34,510 bases of DNA from JBDTOX01 sp039933015 (GTDB lineage: Bacteria > Pseudomonadota > Gammaproteobacteria > Burkholderiales > Methylophilaceae): NCBI GenBank assembly GCA_039933015.1, contig JBDTOX010000103.1, forward strand, positions 1 through 34,510, read 5' to 3'. The stretch's first letter is position 1, and each line of letters opens with the position of its first letter. The position numbers were made by a program, and so were the translations under genes. Positions 6,728 through 15,900 of this stretch are shown one piece after another. The notes beneath the pieces are model-generated. The model searched no databases. It saw only the letters and a list, made by a program, of their open reading frames with translations, and was not told where the DNA came from.

Positions 6728-8053
6728 CTAGAACATCATCCAGAGCAGGGCATACAGACTGTTGTTATCGCTGGCATCCCGGCCGAAGCCGTCGTAATTG
6801 CTTGTGGCGCCATTGAATTTGTTATACCCGGTGTATTGCAATACCAGCCTGATATCACGCTTGGGCAGGTAATTCAATTCCACGATATAGCCACTGGTAT
6901 TCGGGCTGCCAGTAAAGCTACCAGTCACTTCATCGGCGGCATAAAGGTTCGCATCGGCATTGCCTCGGGTGTCGAAGTAGCCCACATTAATCCCGTATTG
7001 GCTCTGGAAGTAGTAACTTGCCTTAGCCCTGAACGACTTGAGGGTGTCGGACGTATTGCTGGTGTCGCCCAGCGGGAAACTTGCATTCCATTCCTGCTTC
7101 TCGTGTATCCAGTTCATCTGCGCAGAAACCCGGTGTCTGTCCGTGATGTATTGATACTGCGCGTCGACCGCAATGTCCTTGAAGCGGTCGGTAGGGCCGT
7201 GCGGATTAAGGTTGTCTGGATATTTGTCCACCGTCATGTCATAGGTGCCGATCATCGCCGAGTGCGTGCCTGAATCCCATTCGTGCTGTAGCGCAAGACG
7301 CCAGTACGGGTTGTAGCCGTCCAGTTTTGCCGCTTCGCTATCCTTCACCCCGGCTTTCATTACGGAGAAAATATTGTCCGCCGTACGGTAGGTGCTCAAT
7401 TCGCCATACAGGGTACTGTTCCAGAAGAAATATGCGCCCAGCCCTACCACCTGTTGTGCTAGCCCCTCTTCCAGCATGGTGCTGGCATTGGGCGCGATGG
7501 AAACGGGCGACGATGAGTAGGGGAAGCCCCATACCGGTACGGTGTTGTAAACATCCTGCACGGTCGGGCTGTTATTCAGGGTAATGCCGTAGACCAGGCC
7601 ATGGTCCTTGCTGCCGACACGATCGGCGAAGCGGATATCGGCATTGTCGATTCCGCTGTGGCGCTCTATGCCATCGTACGTCCACTGGATGAACGAGCCG
7701 ATATGGTCGGTATACTTGGTCGAGAGAAACAGGCTGACCTGCTGCAGCTCTATTTCCTTGTCGTCCTTGAATGCATCCGGGGCATTTTTGTCGACCTGTT
7801 TTGTTTTGGTTCATGACCCTTGCAGCATGGCTGCCAGCGGAATGGGCTGGCGCTCGCCAAGGGTGTAACCGTTCAATTTGAATTTCCGGCCAGTCGGGGT
7901 CAATTCCAGCCAGCTGAAGTGGCATGAGGCGCATGCCAGACTGGTCTGCCGCGCAAAGCTGGGCACGGCGTTGGCGTCAGTGACGACCCCCAGTGACAGT
8001 GTTGTAGTGGTGACTGCTGAGGCAATTGCCCTATTCAGTTTTAGTATACGCAT
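6728..8053 (-). pseudogene. Cyc2-like fused monoheme cytochrome-porin, interrupted by an in-frame TGA
   Basis: Codons from ATG 8053 to the TAG at 6728 are in one frame, 442 codons, broken only by TGA at 7811-7813 (codon 81). The first 80 residues hold a signal peptide (about 1-29), a heme c site C41-A-S-C44-H45 after FARQTSLA, and LTPTGRKFKLNGYTLG. That is the layout of the N-terminal cytochrome of Cyc2-type outer-membrane proteins. After the TGA, about 360 residues show alternating aromatic/polar strands ending in LYALLWMMF, which fits an outer-membrane beta-barrel with a terminal Phe. The total length fits the ~400-450-aa family. Cyc2 proteins oxidise Fe(II) at the cell surface; the exact substrate here is inferred. 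The TGA could be a true nonsense mutation, readthrough or a sequence error. A GGGAG ribosome site precedes the start. Confidence 0.75.
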
Positions 8054-8280
8054 GACATGTTCTCCCTGTGGACTTCGTGCCTGTTGTGTCTTGTTTTCTC
8101 ACAGGCGAAAGCACAATATGCTTGATGAAACATGCCAGCCATAGGGTAATTCCTGTATTCGCATGGTGTAAAAATGCTGACATGCCACCTCATGAGATGA
8201 AAAATACAGTGTTTACGGTATTGCCTGCCTGCTTGTCCGCAGAAGAGTATTATCGGGGTGCTGCCTTGCGAGATCAGGAA

Positions 8281-8907
8281 ATGAACAAATACAGGAGAGT
8301 GTGCCTAACCATGTTGTTGGCAACCGGAATGGCCAGCCCGGCATACGCTGACATCTACGCCTTTTCCGATGAAAGCGGCGCCTTGTTCCTGAGCAACGTT
8401 CAGGAAGACAGCCGCTACAAGCTGCTGGTGGCGTCCCCGGACGCGCCGGCCACACACAACCGCATAGTCCCCGTCGCCAGCGCCAAGCCCGCGCCGTATT
8501 TTCATCAGGGCATGCCCTTCGGCCCGCTAGTGGAAGAAACCGCGCGCCTCAACCTGGTGGATGCGGCATTGCTGCATGCCGTCATCACCGCCGAGTCGGG
8601 CTATAACCCGCGTGCGCTTTCCAGAGCAGGCGCCTCCGGCCTGATGCAGCTGATGCCGGCAACTGCCAGGCGCTACGGCGTGGCCGATATTTACGACCCG
8701 GCCCAGAATGTGCGTGGCGGAGCGCGCTATCTGAAGGACCTGCTGCACCTGTTCAACAATGATCTGCGTCTGACGCTCGCCGCCTACAATGCTGGCGAAA
8801 ACGCCGTTGTTCAGTACGGCAACAAAATACCGCCATACCGTGAAACGACTAAGTACGTGAACAAAGTCATGGAACTTTACGATCAATACAGAATCACATT
8901 TCCGTAA
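8281..8907 (+). CDS. Periplasmic lytic transglycosylase (SLT domain)
   Basis: I chose ATG 8281 because it begins a clean signal peptide (about residues 1-23, cleaved after AYA); the open frame extends upstream without protein-like sequence. Residues 24-50 resemble the DUF4124-type start (DIYAFSDESGALFLSN) common in such enzymes. The C-terminal SLT lysozyme-like domain spans about 82-205, with catalytic Glu105 in ITAESGYNP, GLMQLMP at 120-126 and AYNAGE at 168-173. The enzyme cleaves the peptidoglycan glycan strand and leaves anhydro-muramic ends. It is 208 aa, normal for the short family. It is divergent from the Cyc2-like gene, with 227 bases between the two starts that probably hold both promoters. 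It may open the wall for an envelope-spanning complex, but this is not shown. Confidence 0.92.
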   Translation: MNKYRRVCLTMLLATGMASPAYADIYAFSDESGALFLSNVQEDSRYKLLVASPDAPATHNRIVPVASAKPAPYFHQGMPFGPLVEETARLNLVDAALLHAVITAESGYNPRALSRAGASGLMQLMPATARRYGVADIYDPAQNVRGGARYLKDLLHLFNNDLRLTLAAYNAGENAVVQYGNKIPPYRETTKYVNKVMELYDQYRITFP

Positions 8908-9113
8908 ACATAAAAAAACTAGCTGTCTGTCGTACGTTTTGTGTATGAAGATGGCATCCCGGACGCACGGGTAAAGCGCTATGGATTAGCAGTCTACAAG
9001 CAATACAGCGGCAGAATACATAACCCACTGTATTGAAAGACATGATGCTGCAAATCTAAACTGACTCTCTGGATGCGGAGAATAAATCGGGGCTTGCTTA
9101 TAGGTGCGTCATT

Positions 9114-9494
9114 ATGTTCAAAACATTAATTGTTGAAGACAATACGGTCTTTCGCGAGTCGCTCAATGAAATCCTGCGCACGCGCTTTCCTGCCATGGCA
9201 ATCGCGGAGGCAGTGGATGTTAAAGATGCGATGGAAAAGATTGATAGTTTCAAACCCGATATGGTCTTCATGGACGTCAAGTTGCCGGATGGAAATGGGC
9301 TCAATGTGACGAGAGTCATCATGGCAGATCATGCGGACACCATAGTGATTGTTATCACGGCCTTTGATGTTCCAGAGTACCGTCAGGCTGCCTTCCAGGC
9401 CGGGGCAAGTTACTTTATTCCCAAGGATTCATTGTTCGGGGAAGAAATCCTGTCAGTGGTTGAAACCGTCTTGAATAAGCAGAACTACCACTAG
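9114..9494 (+). CDS. Stand-alone response regulator receiver domain
   Basis: The product has 126 aa and is a single CheY-like receiver domain with no output domain. Acidic residues E8/D9, the phospho-acceptor D54 in VFMDVKLPDGNG, a Thr at 82 and K104 in FIPKDS give the complete active site. The ATG is preceded by an AGGTG sequence about 7 bases away. The 206 bases upstream hold no convincing gene. It sits between the transglycosylase and the copper-protein operon. The nearest histidine kinase is at 27893, so a partner cannot be assigned from position. It may act as a phospho-relay or bind a partner protein. Confidence in the domain is very high; its role is open. Confidence 0.92.
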   Translation: MFKTLIVEDNTVFRESLNEILRTRFPAMAIAEAVDVKDAMEKIDSFKPDMVFMDVKLPDGNGLNVTRVIMADHADTIVIVITAFDVPEYRQAAFQAGASYFIPKDSLFGEEILSVVETVLNKQNYH

Positions 9495-9619
9495 CGCGTA
9501 TTCACATCAATTTCACGTTCCAGACGGCCCGCCCAACCGTTACCTAACAAAACGGTCCGGAACCCCGCACAGCAAACCGGCCATTCCCCAGTAAATTACG
9601 CTATCCAATCACCGGTATA

Positions 9620-9635
9620 TGGGGTATTCACCCCA
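9620..9635. promoter_or_regulatory. Perfect small palindrome upstream of the copper-protein operon
   Basis: TGGGGT and ACCCCA form a perfect 6-bp inverted repeat around ATTC, and another CACCCCA lies about 16 bases to the right (9651-9657). It is 150 bases before the MCO1 start, in a 290-base gap that must hold the operon promoter. It could be an operator, but no known regulator site is recognised. Confidence 0.3.
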
Positions 9636-9709
9636 ACGAAATACTTACTCCACCCCACTGCGTAATTTTGTCGTGCGCCATAGACTGCCTACTGGATCAT
9701 AAAAGACAG

Positions 9710-9743
9710 CTTGCCGGGCTCGCGGACAGATGAGTCCGGCAAG
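9710..9743 (+). promoter_or_regulatory. Leader hairpin before the MCO operon (possible attenuator)
   Basis: CTTGCCGGGCTC (9710-9721) pairs with GAGTCCGGCAAG (9732-9743), all 12 positions with one G-U, around a 10-base loop. It is followed by AGATTTT. It lies 41 bases before the chosen MCO1 start, so it is probably in the mRNA leader. It may be an attenuator or a stability element, or the terminator of some short upstream transcript. The T run is short for an efficient terminator. Confidence 0.5.
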
Positions 9744-9784
9744 AGATTTTCAGCTTGGAGCAGTTAACGTACATGGGGGTTGCC

Positions 9785-11281
9785 ATGAACAATGCGACGA
9801 TATTAAGCCACCCGGACATGAAATGCTTACCGGTGATGGCAATCTTTCCGGTGATAGCAATATCGCTATTTCTTTTCTGCGCTTTCCCGGCAATGGCTGG
9901 ATCGTTCCATGTGCAGTGCCCGGCAACGACAACTACGCACCCGACTGGGGCTGGCATCAAATGCCAGCAGATTTCGGGCGGCGACGGCTTTGCCACCATG
10001 GCTGACGGCACGCAGACCTACTTGTTCGCCTTCGGCCCGCTCTCGGGCCTTGCTGATATGGTCAAGGGTTTGCCTGGGACCCAGCCCGCCAGCATATTCA
10101 ACACAGTGAGCCCGGTCCTTCCTCCCATTGGCCAGCCCAACCCCGCCACGACCTTTAACGGAGCGATCGGACTTGCCCCTGACCCGGAATCGGATCCGCC
10201 CAACCAGCTCACCGGCTATGTCGACCCCCGCCAGATCATGGACGTCGGCGTCTTGAACGGCAACATGCCGGCGCCATTGATGGCGATCGATGAGGATGAC
10301 GAGTTTTTCCTCACGCTCACCAACGTCGGTCAGGTCATGCGGCCCGACCTGTTCGAGCAGCACACCGTACACTTTCATGGCTATCCAAACGCCTCCGCGT
10401 ACTATGATGGCGTGCCCGATGCCTCGGCCGCCATCAACATCGGCGGCAGCTTCACCTACTACTATCTGGCGCCGGACGCCGGAACCTACTTCTGGCACTG
10501 CCATATCACGCCGCCCGAGCACTTGCAGATGGGCATGGTGGGACAACTTTACGTACGCCCGCGGCAAAATCGGGTCGCTGTCGGTGGCTCGCTATATAAC
10601 GGGCTGGTGGCGCAGCAGACAAATTTACGTACTAAGTGCGGCGGCGACATTCTGTGTGCGACACCGCTGCCTCCCAGCAACAGCGTGCCGCGTGTCTCTG
10701 GCAAGCTGTATGCCTACAACGACGGCGACGGATCGACCGCCTATGACGTCGAGTACCCGATCCAGATGCACGGCTTCGACCCAAACTTCCACTTCGTCGG
10801 CATGACCTTCAACCCGGAATCCTTCGTCGACCTCAAGGACAAGTATTTCCTGCTGAACGGCAGGAGCTACCCCGACACGATCAATCCAAATCCGCTGAGT
10901 ACACAGGCGGCAGATGGATTGCCGCGTTTTTCACAGCCGCTGCCTACCCTCATCAAGATCCCAGCGGGTGGCAAGGCGCTGCTGCGCATCTCGGACCTTA
11001 ATGTTACCGAGTTCCATACGCTGGCCTCGCTGGGCATCCCGATGCGCGTGATCGCCATCAACGCCAGGCTGCTGCGCGATCAGGACGGCAATAACATGGC
11101 CTACGACACAAACTCGATCACCCTCGGCGGCGGTGAGTCACTCGACGTGATCCTGAATGCTTCGGACACCACTAAATATCCCGCCGGTTCGGTCTTCTAC
11201 CTCTACACGCCGCAGCTTAACCACCTGTCGAACGACGCCGAGAACTTTGGTGGAATGATGACCGAGATCCACATAATCTGA
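9785..11281 (+). CDS. Multicopper oxidase-type protein with type 1 site (MCO1)
   Basis: The product has 498 aa. ATG 9785 is chosen, with ATG 9773 as an alternative. A hydrophobic signal peptide ends near AMA at about residue 39. The first cupredoxin domain holds H193-T-V-H196-F-H198-G (HxxHxHG) and W-H238-C239-H240, then H246 and M251. This gives a type 1 copper site (H193, C239, H246, M251) and four His (196, 198, 238, 240) of the kind that bind the trinuclear cluster. The second domain keeps the fold pattern (FLLNGRSYPD, LRISDLNVTEFHTLAS) but lacks the HxxHxH and HxH motifs that a complete single-chain oxidase needs, and the end (YTPQLNHLSND) has no HCH. So the chain appears to have half of the copper ligands. 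It is the first gene of the large operon, and 37 bases separate it from MCO2. Confidence 0.9.
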   Translation: MNNATILSHPDMKCLPVMAIFPVIAISLFLFCAFPAMAGSFHVQCPATTTTHPTGAGIKCQQISGGDGFATMADGTQTYLFAFGPLSGLADMVKGLPGTQPASIFNTVSPVLPPIGQPNPATTFNGAIGLAPDPESDPPNQLTGYVDPRQIMDVGVLNGNMPAPLMAIDEDDEFFLTLTNVGQVMRPDLFEQHTVHFHGYPNASAYYDGVPDASAAINIGGSFTYYYLAPDAGTYFWHCHITPPEHLQMGMVGQLYVRPRQNRVAVGGSLYNGLVAQQTNLRTKCGGDILCATPLPPSNSVPRVSGKLYAYNDGDGSTAYDVEYPIQMHGFDPNFHFVGMTFNPESFVDLKDKYFLLNGRSYPDTINPNPLSTQAADGLPRFSQPLPTLIKIPAGGKALLRISDLNVTEFHTLASLGIPMRVIAINARLLRDQDGNNMAYDTNSITLGGGESLDVILNASDTTKYPAGSVFYLYTPQLNHLSNDAENFGGMMTEIHII

Positions 11282-11318
11282 CCAAGCCCTGCGGCAGCAG
11301 CACATTAGGAGAATAGCC

Positions 11319-12908
11319 ATGCGCCACATTACAAACATGACCTGGATCAACAAGACCTGGAGCGCAAATCTTGCCATGCTGGCTGCGACGGCTGTTACTT
11401 CTCTGCTCGTCTCAACCGCCCATGCGGCCGCTCCCGGCGTCACCGGGCCGAATTTCGACCTGACCGCCGCACCTGGCTACATTACCCAGCCTGACGGATC
11501 GAGCATCTATTCCTGGGGCTTTGGCTGCTACAATGAGCCGAGCGGATTTGCGCCGCTGACGATCCCCAACCCCACCTGCTCGACAACAATGCAGCTTCCC
11601 GGCCCCACGCTGATTGTGACGCAGGGGCAGACCGTGAAGGTTACCCTGCACAACAACCTGCCGCCAGCCGCGGGCAACACCTCTATCCTGTTCCCGGGAT
11701 TTAACGTGAGTGCAGCGGCCACAGTGGGCCAGACGGGGTCATGCACGACGTCAACCCCGGGAGTGCTGACCACGGAGGTCGCTAATGGCTGCGCGATTAC
11801 TTACACTTTCGTGGCCGACACGCCCGGCACGCATACATACTACAGCGGCACGCAGGGCGACCTGCAAATCGAGATGGGTCTGTACGGCGCCCTCATCGTC
11901 TTACCCAGTACTATTCCTGATAATTGCAAGTCCCTAACGCAGAACGACAAAGCCAAGGCTGCGAATGGCGAATCCGATTTTCGCCTGGCCGCCGCCGCAT
12001 ACAACCACCCTGCGGCCTGCTACGACCGCGAGTATTTATTCCAGTTCTCCGAGATCGACCCCGTGATCCACCGCCAGGCCGCAGAGCAGGCCGGGCTTCC
12101 GTGCACACAGCAAACCGGCTGCATGGTCGTCGCTACCGAGCCCTACCTGCCGGCATATTTCATGGTCAACGGCCGGTCCATGCCTGACTTGATGGACCCG
12201 AACTACGCCGTGCAATATCCGCACCAGCCATACAATGGCAACCCGCACATGCACCCCGGCGAACTCGTGCTGCTGCGCATCATCGGCAACGGCCGCTGGC
12301 AGCATCCGTTCCACGAGCACGGCAACCACGTGCGCGTGCTGGCGCGCGACGGCAACATGCTGTTGACCCCTGCGTCCAACAAGCTCGCCGGTCCGCTGCT
12401 GTTCACCACCACCACCACTCCCGGCCAGACGATGGACGGCATTTTTCAATGGACCGGCAAGGGTCTGAACTGGGATGTCTACGCGCATACGACGGGTTAT
12501 ACCGCGCCTTGTGTCCCCGATGCGGACGGCTACTTCACCGCCGACCCGACAGCGCGGAACTATTACGAGTGGTGTGCCGACCACGAAAAGGCGCTTGAGT
12601 CAAAGCCTTACGGCCAAGTTGGCGGTGGCGGCCCCGTCACATTGCCAGACGCCAACATCATGGCCAACGGCGCGTGGTATGGCGGCAGCCCCTATTTAGG
12701 GCCGGAAGCCACGCAGCGCGCGGTCGGCGGCACGCCTATCCCGCCATCAGGGACTGTCGGGAACAGCCCAACGGCGGAAGCTGGCTTCGCATTCATGTGG
12801 CACTCGCATAACGAACGAGAAATTACGACCAACAATGCCTTTCCCGGCGGAATGATGATGATGATGCTTGTGGATCCGCGCGACTTCAAAATCATCGAAG
12901 CGAAATAG
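11319..12908 (+). CDS. Multicopper oxidase-type protein lacking type 1 Cys (MCO2)
   Basis: The product has 529 aa. An AGGAG precedes the ATG, and a signal peptide ends at about residue 36 (AHA). The N-terminal cupredoxin domain has the normal frame (GPTLIVTQGQTVKVTLHNNLP, ending MGLYGALIVLP), but the two usual His motifs are replaced by SILFPG and YYSGTQ. Ligands occur in the second half: H329-P-F-H332-E-H334-G-N-H337 and MW-H495-S496-H497, the latter with Ser in place of the type 1 Cys. It thus has four cluster-type His but no type 1 site, the mirror image of MCO1. It ends in a Met-rich GGMMMMML. It is paralogous to the head of the next gene (shared TAAP start, SEIDPV and VLLR...N segments). 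It may act only together with MCO1; this is inference. Confidence 0.9.
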   Translation: MRHITNMTWINKTWSANLAMLAATAVTSLLVSTAHAAAPGVTGPNFDLTAAPGYITQPDGSSIYSWGFGCYNEPSGFAPLTIPNPTCSTTMQLPGPTLIVTQGQTVKVTLHNNLPPAAGNTSILFPGFNVSAAATVGQTGSCTTSTPGVLTTEVANGCAITYTFVADTPGTHTYYSGTQGDLQIEMGLYGALIVLPSTIPDNCKSLTQNDKAKAANGESDFRLAAAAYNHPAACYDREYLFQFSEIDPVIHRQAAEQAGLPCTQQTGCMVVATEPYLPAYFMVNGRSMPDLMDPNYAVQYPHQPYNGNPHMHPGELVLLRIIGNGRWQHPFHEHGNHVRVLARDGNMLLTPASNKLAGPLLFTTTTTPGQTMDGIFQWTGKGLNWDVYAHTTGYTAPCVPDADGYFTADPTARNYYEWCADHEKALESKPYGQVGGGGPVTLPDANIMANGAWYGGSPYLGPEATQRAVGGTPIPPSGTVGNSPTAEAGFAFMWHSHNEREITTNNAFPGGMMMMMLVDPRDFKIIEAK

Positions 12909-12926
12909 AGCACTAGGAGAACTATC

Positions 12927-15900
12927 ATGAGAGCCCATACGTTCAAGATGAGCCTGATCAAATCGGGACTCGCCGCCTCTATTCTTCTTCTGGCGAGCGG
13001 GGTTGCGTGCGCGGACAGCGTCGTCACGCTGACCGCGGCGCCGACGACCACAACACTGCCGGACGGGCAGATGGTGCCGATGTGGGGATATGGTTGCGGC
13101 GCAGCCTTGGACAATGGGGTTGTTACCGGCCGTGTCTCATGCACGGCCGCCAACGGGACAGCTCAGGCGGGCGGTGTCTGGCAACCGCCGCTGATTACGG
13201 TGCCTAGCGGTCAGCCGTTGACCATCAAGTTGAACAACAACCTGAGCTTCACCGTGGGCACGGGGAGCAACACGGTGCCGACCTCACTCGTGATCGTCGG
13301 CCAACTGGGCGGCGGTCTTGGCAATGTCACGCAGAGAACGACCATGCCAAGCCCTGTCCATGCACCACAGGGCACGACATGGCCGGGCACACAGGGGACC
13401 ACCAATCCGGGTGACCCTGTATTTACGCCGCCAGCCCAGGCTGCTCGCGTGCGGTCGTTCGCGACCGAGGTAACGGTGGCAGACGGTGCCGCGGGCAAAA
13501 CACTGACGTGGAACAATCTCCGCCCGGGCACCTACCTGATCGAGTCCGGTACGCAGCCGTCGATTCAGGGGCCGATGGGGCTGTACGGCATGCTGGTGGT
13601 CACCGATCCAGCATACCCGGGCCAGACATTCGATAAGGACGTCGCGCTGTTATTGAGCGAAATCGATCCAGTGCAAAACACCGCAGTCGACACGGCCGTG
13701 CGCACCGCCGGTTTCATCGACACGCGGGTGTGGAATGGCCAGACGGGTAAGTGCGGTCACCCCGCCGTGCATACCTGCTATCCGCCCGCAGTCAACTACA
13801 GCCCGCTCTACTACCTGATCAACGGTGTTTCGTTCGATCGCAGCAATCTTGCCAGTTCTGCTCTGGCGGTGCCAGATACAGCCGTCCAGGGGCGCGTATT
13901 GCTGCGTTTCGTCAATGCTGGTCTGCGCATGCACGTGCCGTCGGTTGTGAACGCGAACATGACGCTGTTAGCCGAGGACGGCAACAAACTACCGGGCGTA
14001 CCCAAGGTGCAGAGCGCGTTGTTCCTCGCTGCCGGAAAGTCCTATGACGTGACGATCCAGCCGAAGCAGATCGTGCCCGGCACTTATGATGCAGCCACCT
14101 ACCCCGTGTTCGACCGGCAATTGAGCCTGTCGACCAACAACCAGCGCGACGGTGGCATGCAGGCGCACATCAATGTTGCCGGCGGGGGTGCCACGGGGAC
14201 CGTTGGATCAGCCGCATCCAGCCTGTCCGGCGTTGCCAATGCCGACTCTTATTACCTGGTTGCGGGCAATGTCCTTGCAGTCGCCGAGGTGGCCAAGGGC
14301 GTGATCGCGAACGACATTGCCGTGTACGGCGTGAAACTGCAGACTGGCCCCACCGGCGCTGGCAGCACACTCAGTCTCAATGCTGACGGCACGTTCACTT
14401 ATACCCCCGGCGCAGGGGTGACCTCCGACGCATTCAGCTATTGCGGTAACGGAGCCACCAGCGGCGCACTCTGCACCACTGTGACTTTGGCAGCTTGCAG
14501 TACCGGTTGCCTCGGCGTTGCCCCCACGGCCAATGCCGACAGCTACACCAGCGTCATCGCCGCGCGGCTGCAGATCAGCCCACCCGGCGTGCTGCTGAAT
14601 GATACGGACCCCTCTGGATATCCACTCAAGGCCTCTGCCCTCAGCGGCGTTACAGGCGGCACCGTGACGCTGAATCCGGATGGATCATTCGTCGTGATGC
14701 CGACGACCCCGCCGACTGGTACGAGTACGGCAACGGTCACCTTTAACTATCAAGCGGTGAACTCGCAGAATACAAGTTCCGCTTCCGCCACGGCCACTGT
14801 GACATTCAAGGGCGGTAGCGGCATTACCTTTGCGGTGCGGGATGCGAAGAACGGCGGGGCGATCAACGACTATCGCTGGATTATCGAAGAAGACCGGAGC
14901 GTTTGGATAGATCCCAAGTGTCAAGTGAACACAGGCACAAATCCCAGGCCTAGTGGTTGTCCGCCGCTACCGGTGCAAAGCATAGCTACCAATTTCCACA
15001 CCAGTCATATGCCGGTGGTAGCGACGGGTTGCGTCGGCCCCGTTTCGTGCGAAGCTGGACAAACGCTGCTCGGGGACCCGGCTGTATGCGATATCGGTAA
15101 CGGCGCATGCCGAACTGTGAGTGCAGTCGCAAAAACCGAAGTAAATCCGAGCCAGGTCGCACTCGATCCGACCAAGCGCTACTACATTTCCATCTTGCCG
15201 GGTGACGGTGCCAACGCGACCATAGGCGGCGCCGGCGGTGCCATGTCGGTCGGTGGCAAGGACGTACCGTTCGACATCGCCAGGGATTGCGGCCCTTACA
15301 CGGGCACTGGCGCTTGGGAGCCGGGTGGGGCAGGTGCGCTGTGCGGCCACGGTATGGGTGGTGCGCAGATCGCAGCGGGGCTGACAACGTCGGTCACTGT
15401 GAACCTGCAGCAATCACCGTTACCGCCGGCGAATATTTCGGTGTTCGTGTTCCAGGACGACAGGCCGCTCAACGGTGAAAGCGATGCCGGCGGCGGCGTT
15501 AACACGCTCGCACCCAACGAACCTGGCCTGGGCGGCTTCAACATCGTGCTGCTCGACGCAGCTGGTGGTTTCGGCGACTCGACCGGACAGATTACCTACG
15601 ACGAGTTCGGCCAGCCCGTGTCCAACGCCCTGGCGGGTTATATTGACCCGGCCACACGTCTCGACGCGTGCCCGATTTCGAAGAAATCGAGCGACAGGCT
15701 GGTGGGGATCATTGAGACCTGTCCGAAATACGAGTCGGATGGTGTGACCCTGTCACCCCTTGCCGGACATGCCGTCATCGCCAATATGTACCCTGGCCTG
15801 TACGAGGTCGTGGCGACGCCGGGGAGCGCACGGATGACGCGCGGCGAAGAATGGCTGCAGACGAACACGCTTGACGGCACCAAGGCCATCGAGGCATTCA

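Noticed and set aside
7811..7813. Selenocysteine at the TGA of the cytochrome-porin gene
   Set aside because: The 40 bases after the TGA are A-rich and show no stable stem with a SECIS-type loop, and heme-porin proteins are not known to use selenocysteine. Nonsense mutation or error is simpler.
8941..9036. 31-codon frame from GTG reading VYEDGIPDARVKRYGLAVYK
   Set aside because: Composition looks protein-like, but it is short, has no ribosome site and no family I know. It could be a gene relic, but support is too weak to list.
9866..10567. 233-codon minus-strand frame within MCO1
   Set aside because: It is antisense to the conserved copper motifs of MCO1, with Arg/Val/Gly-rich composition and no recognisable pattern.
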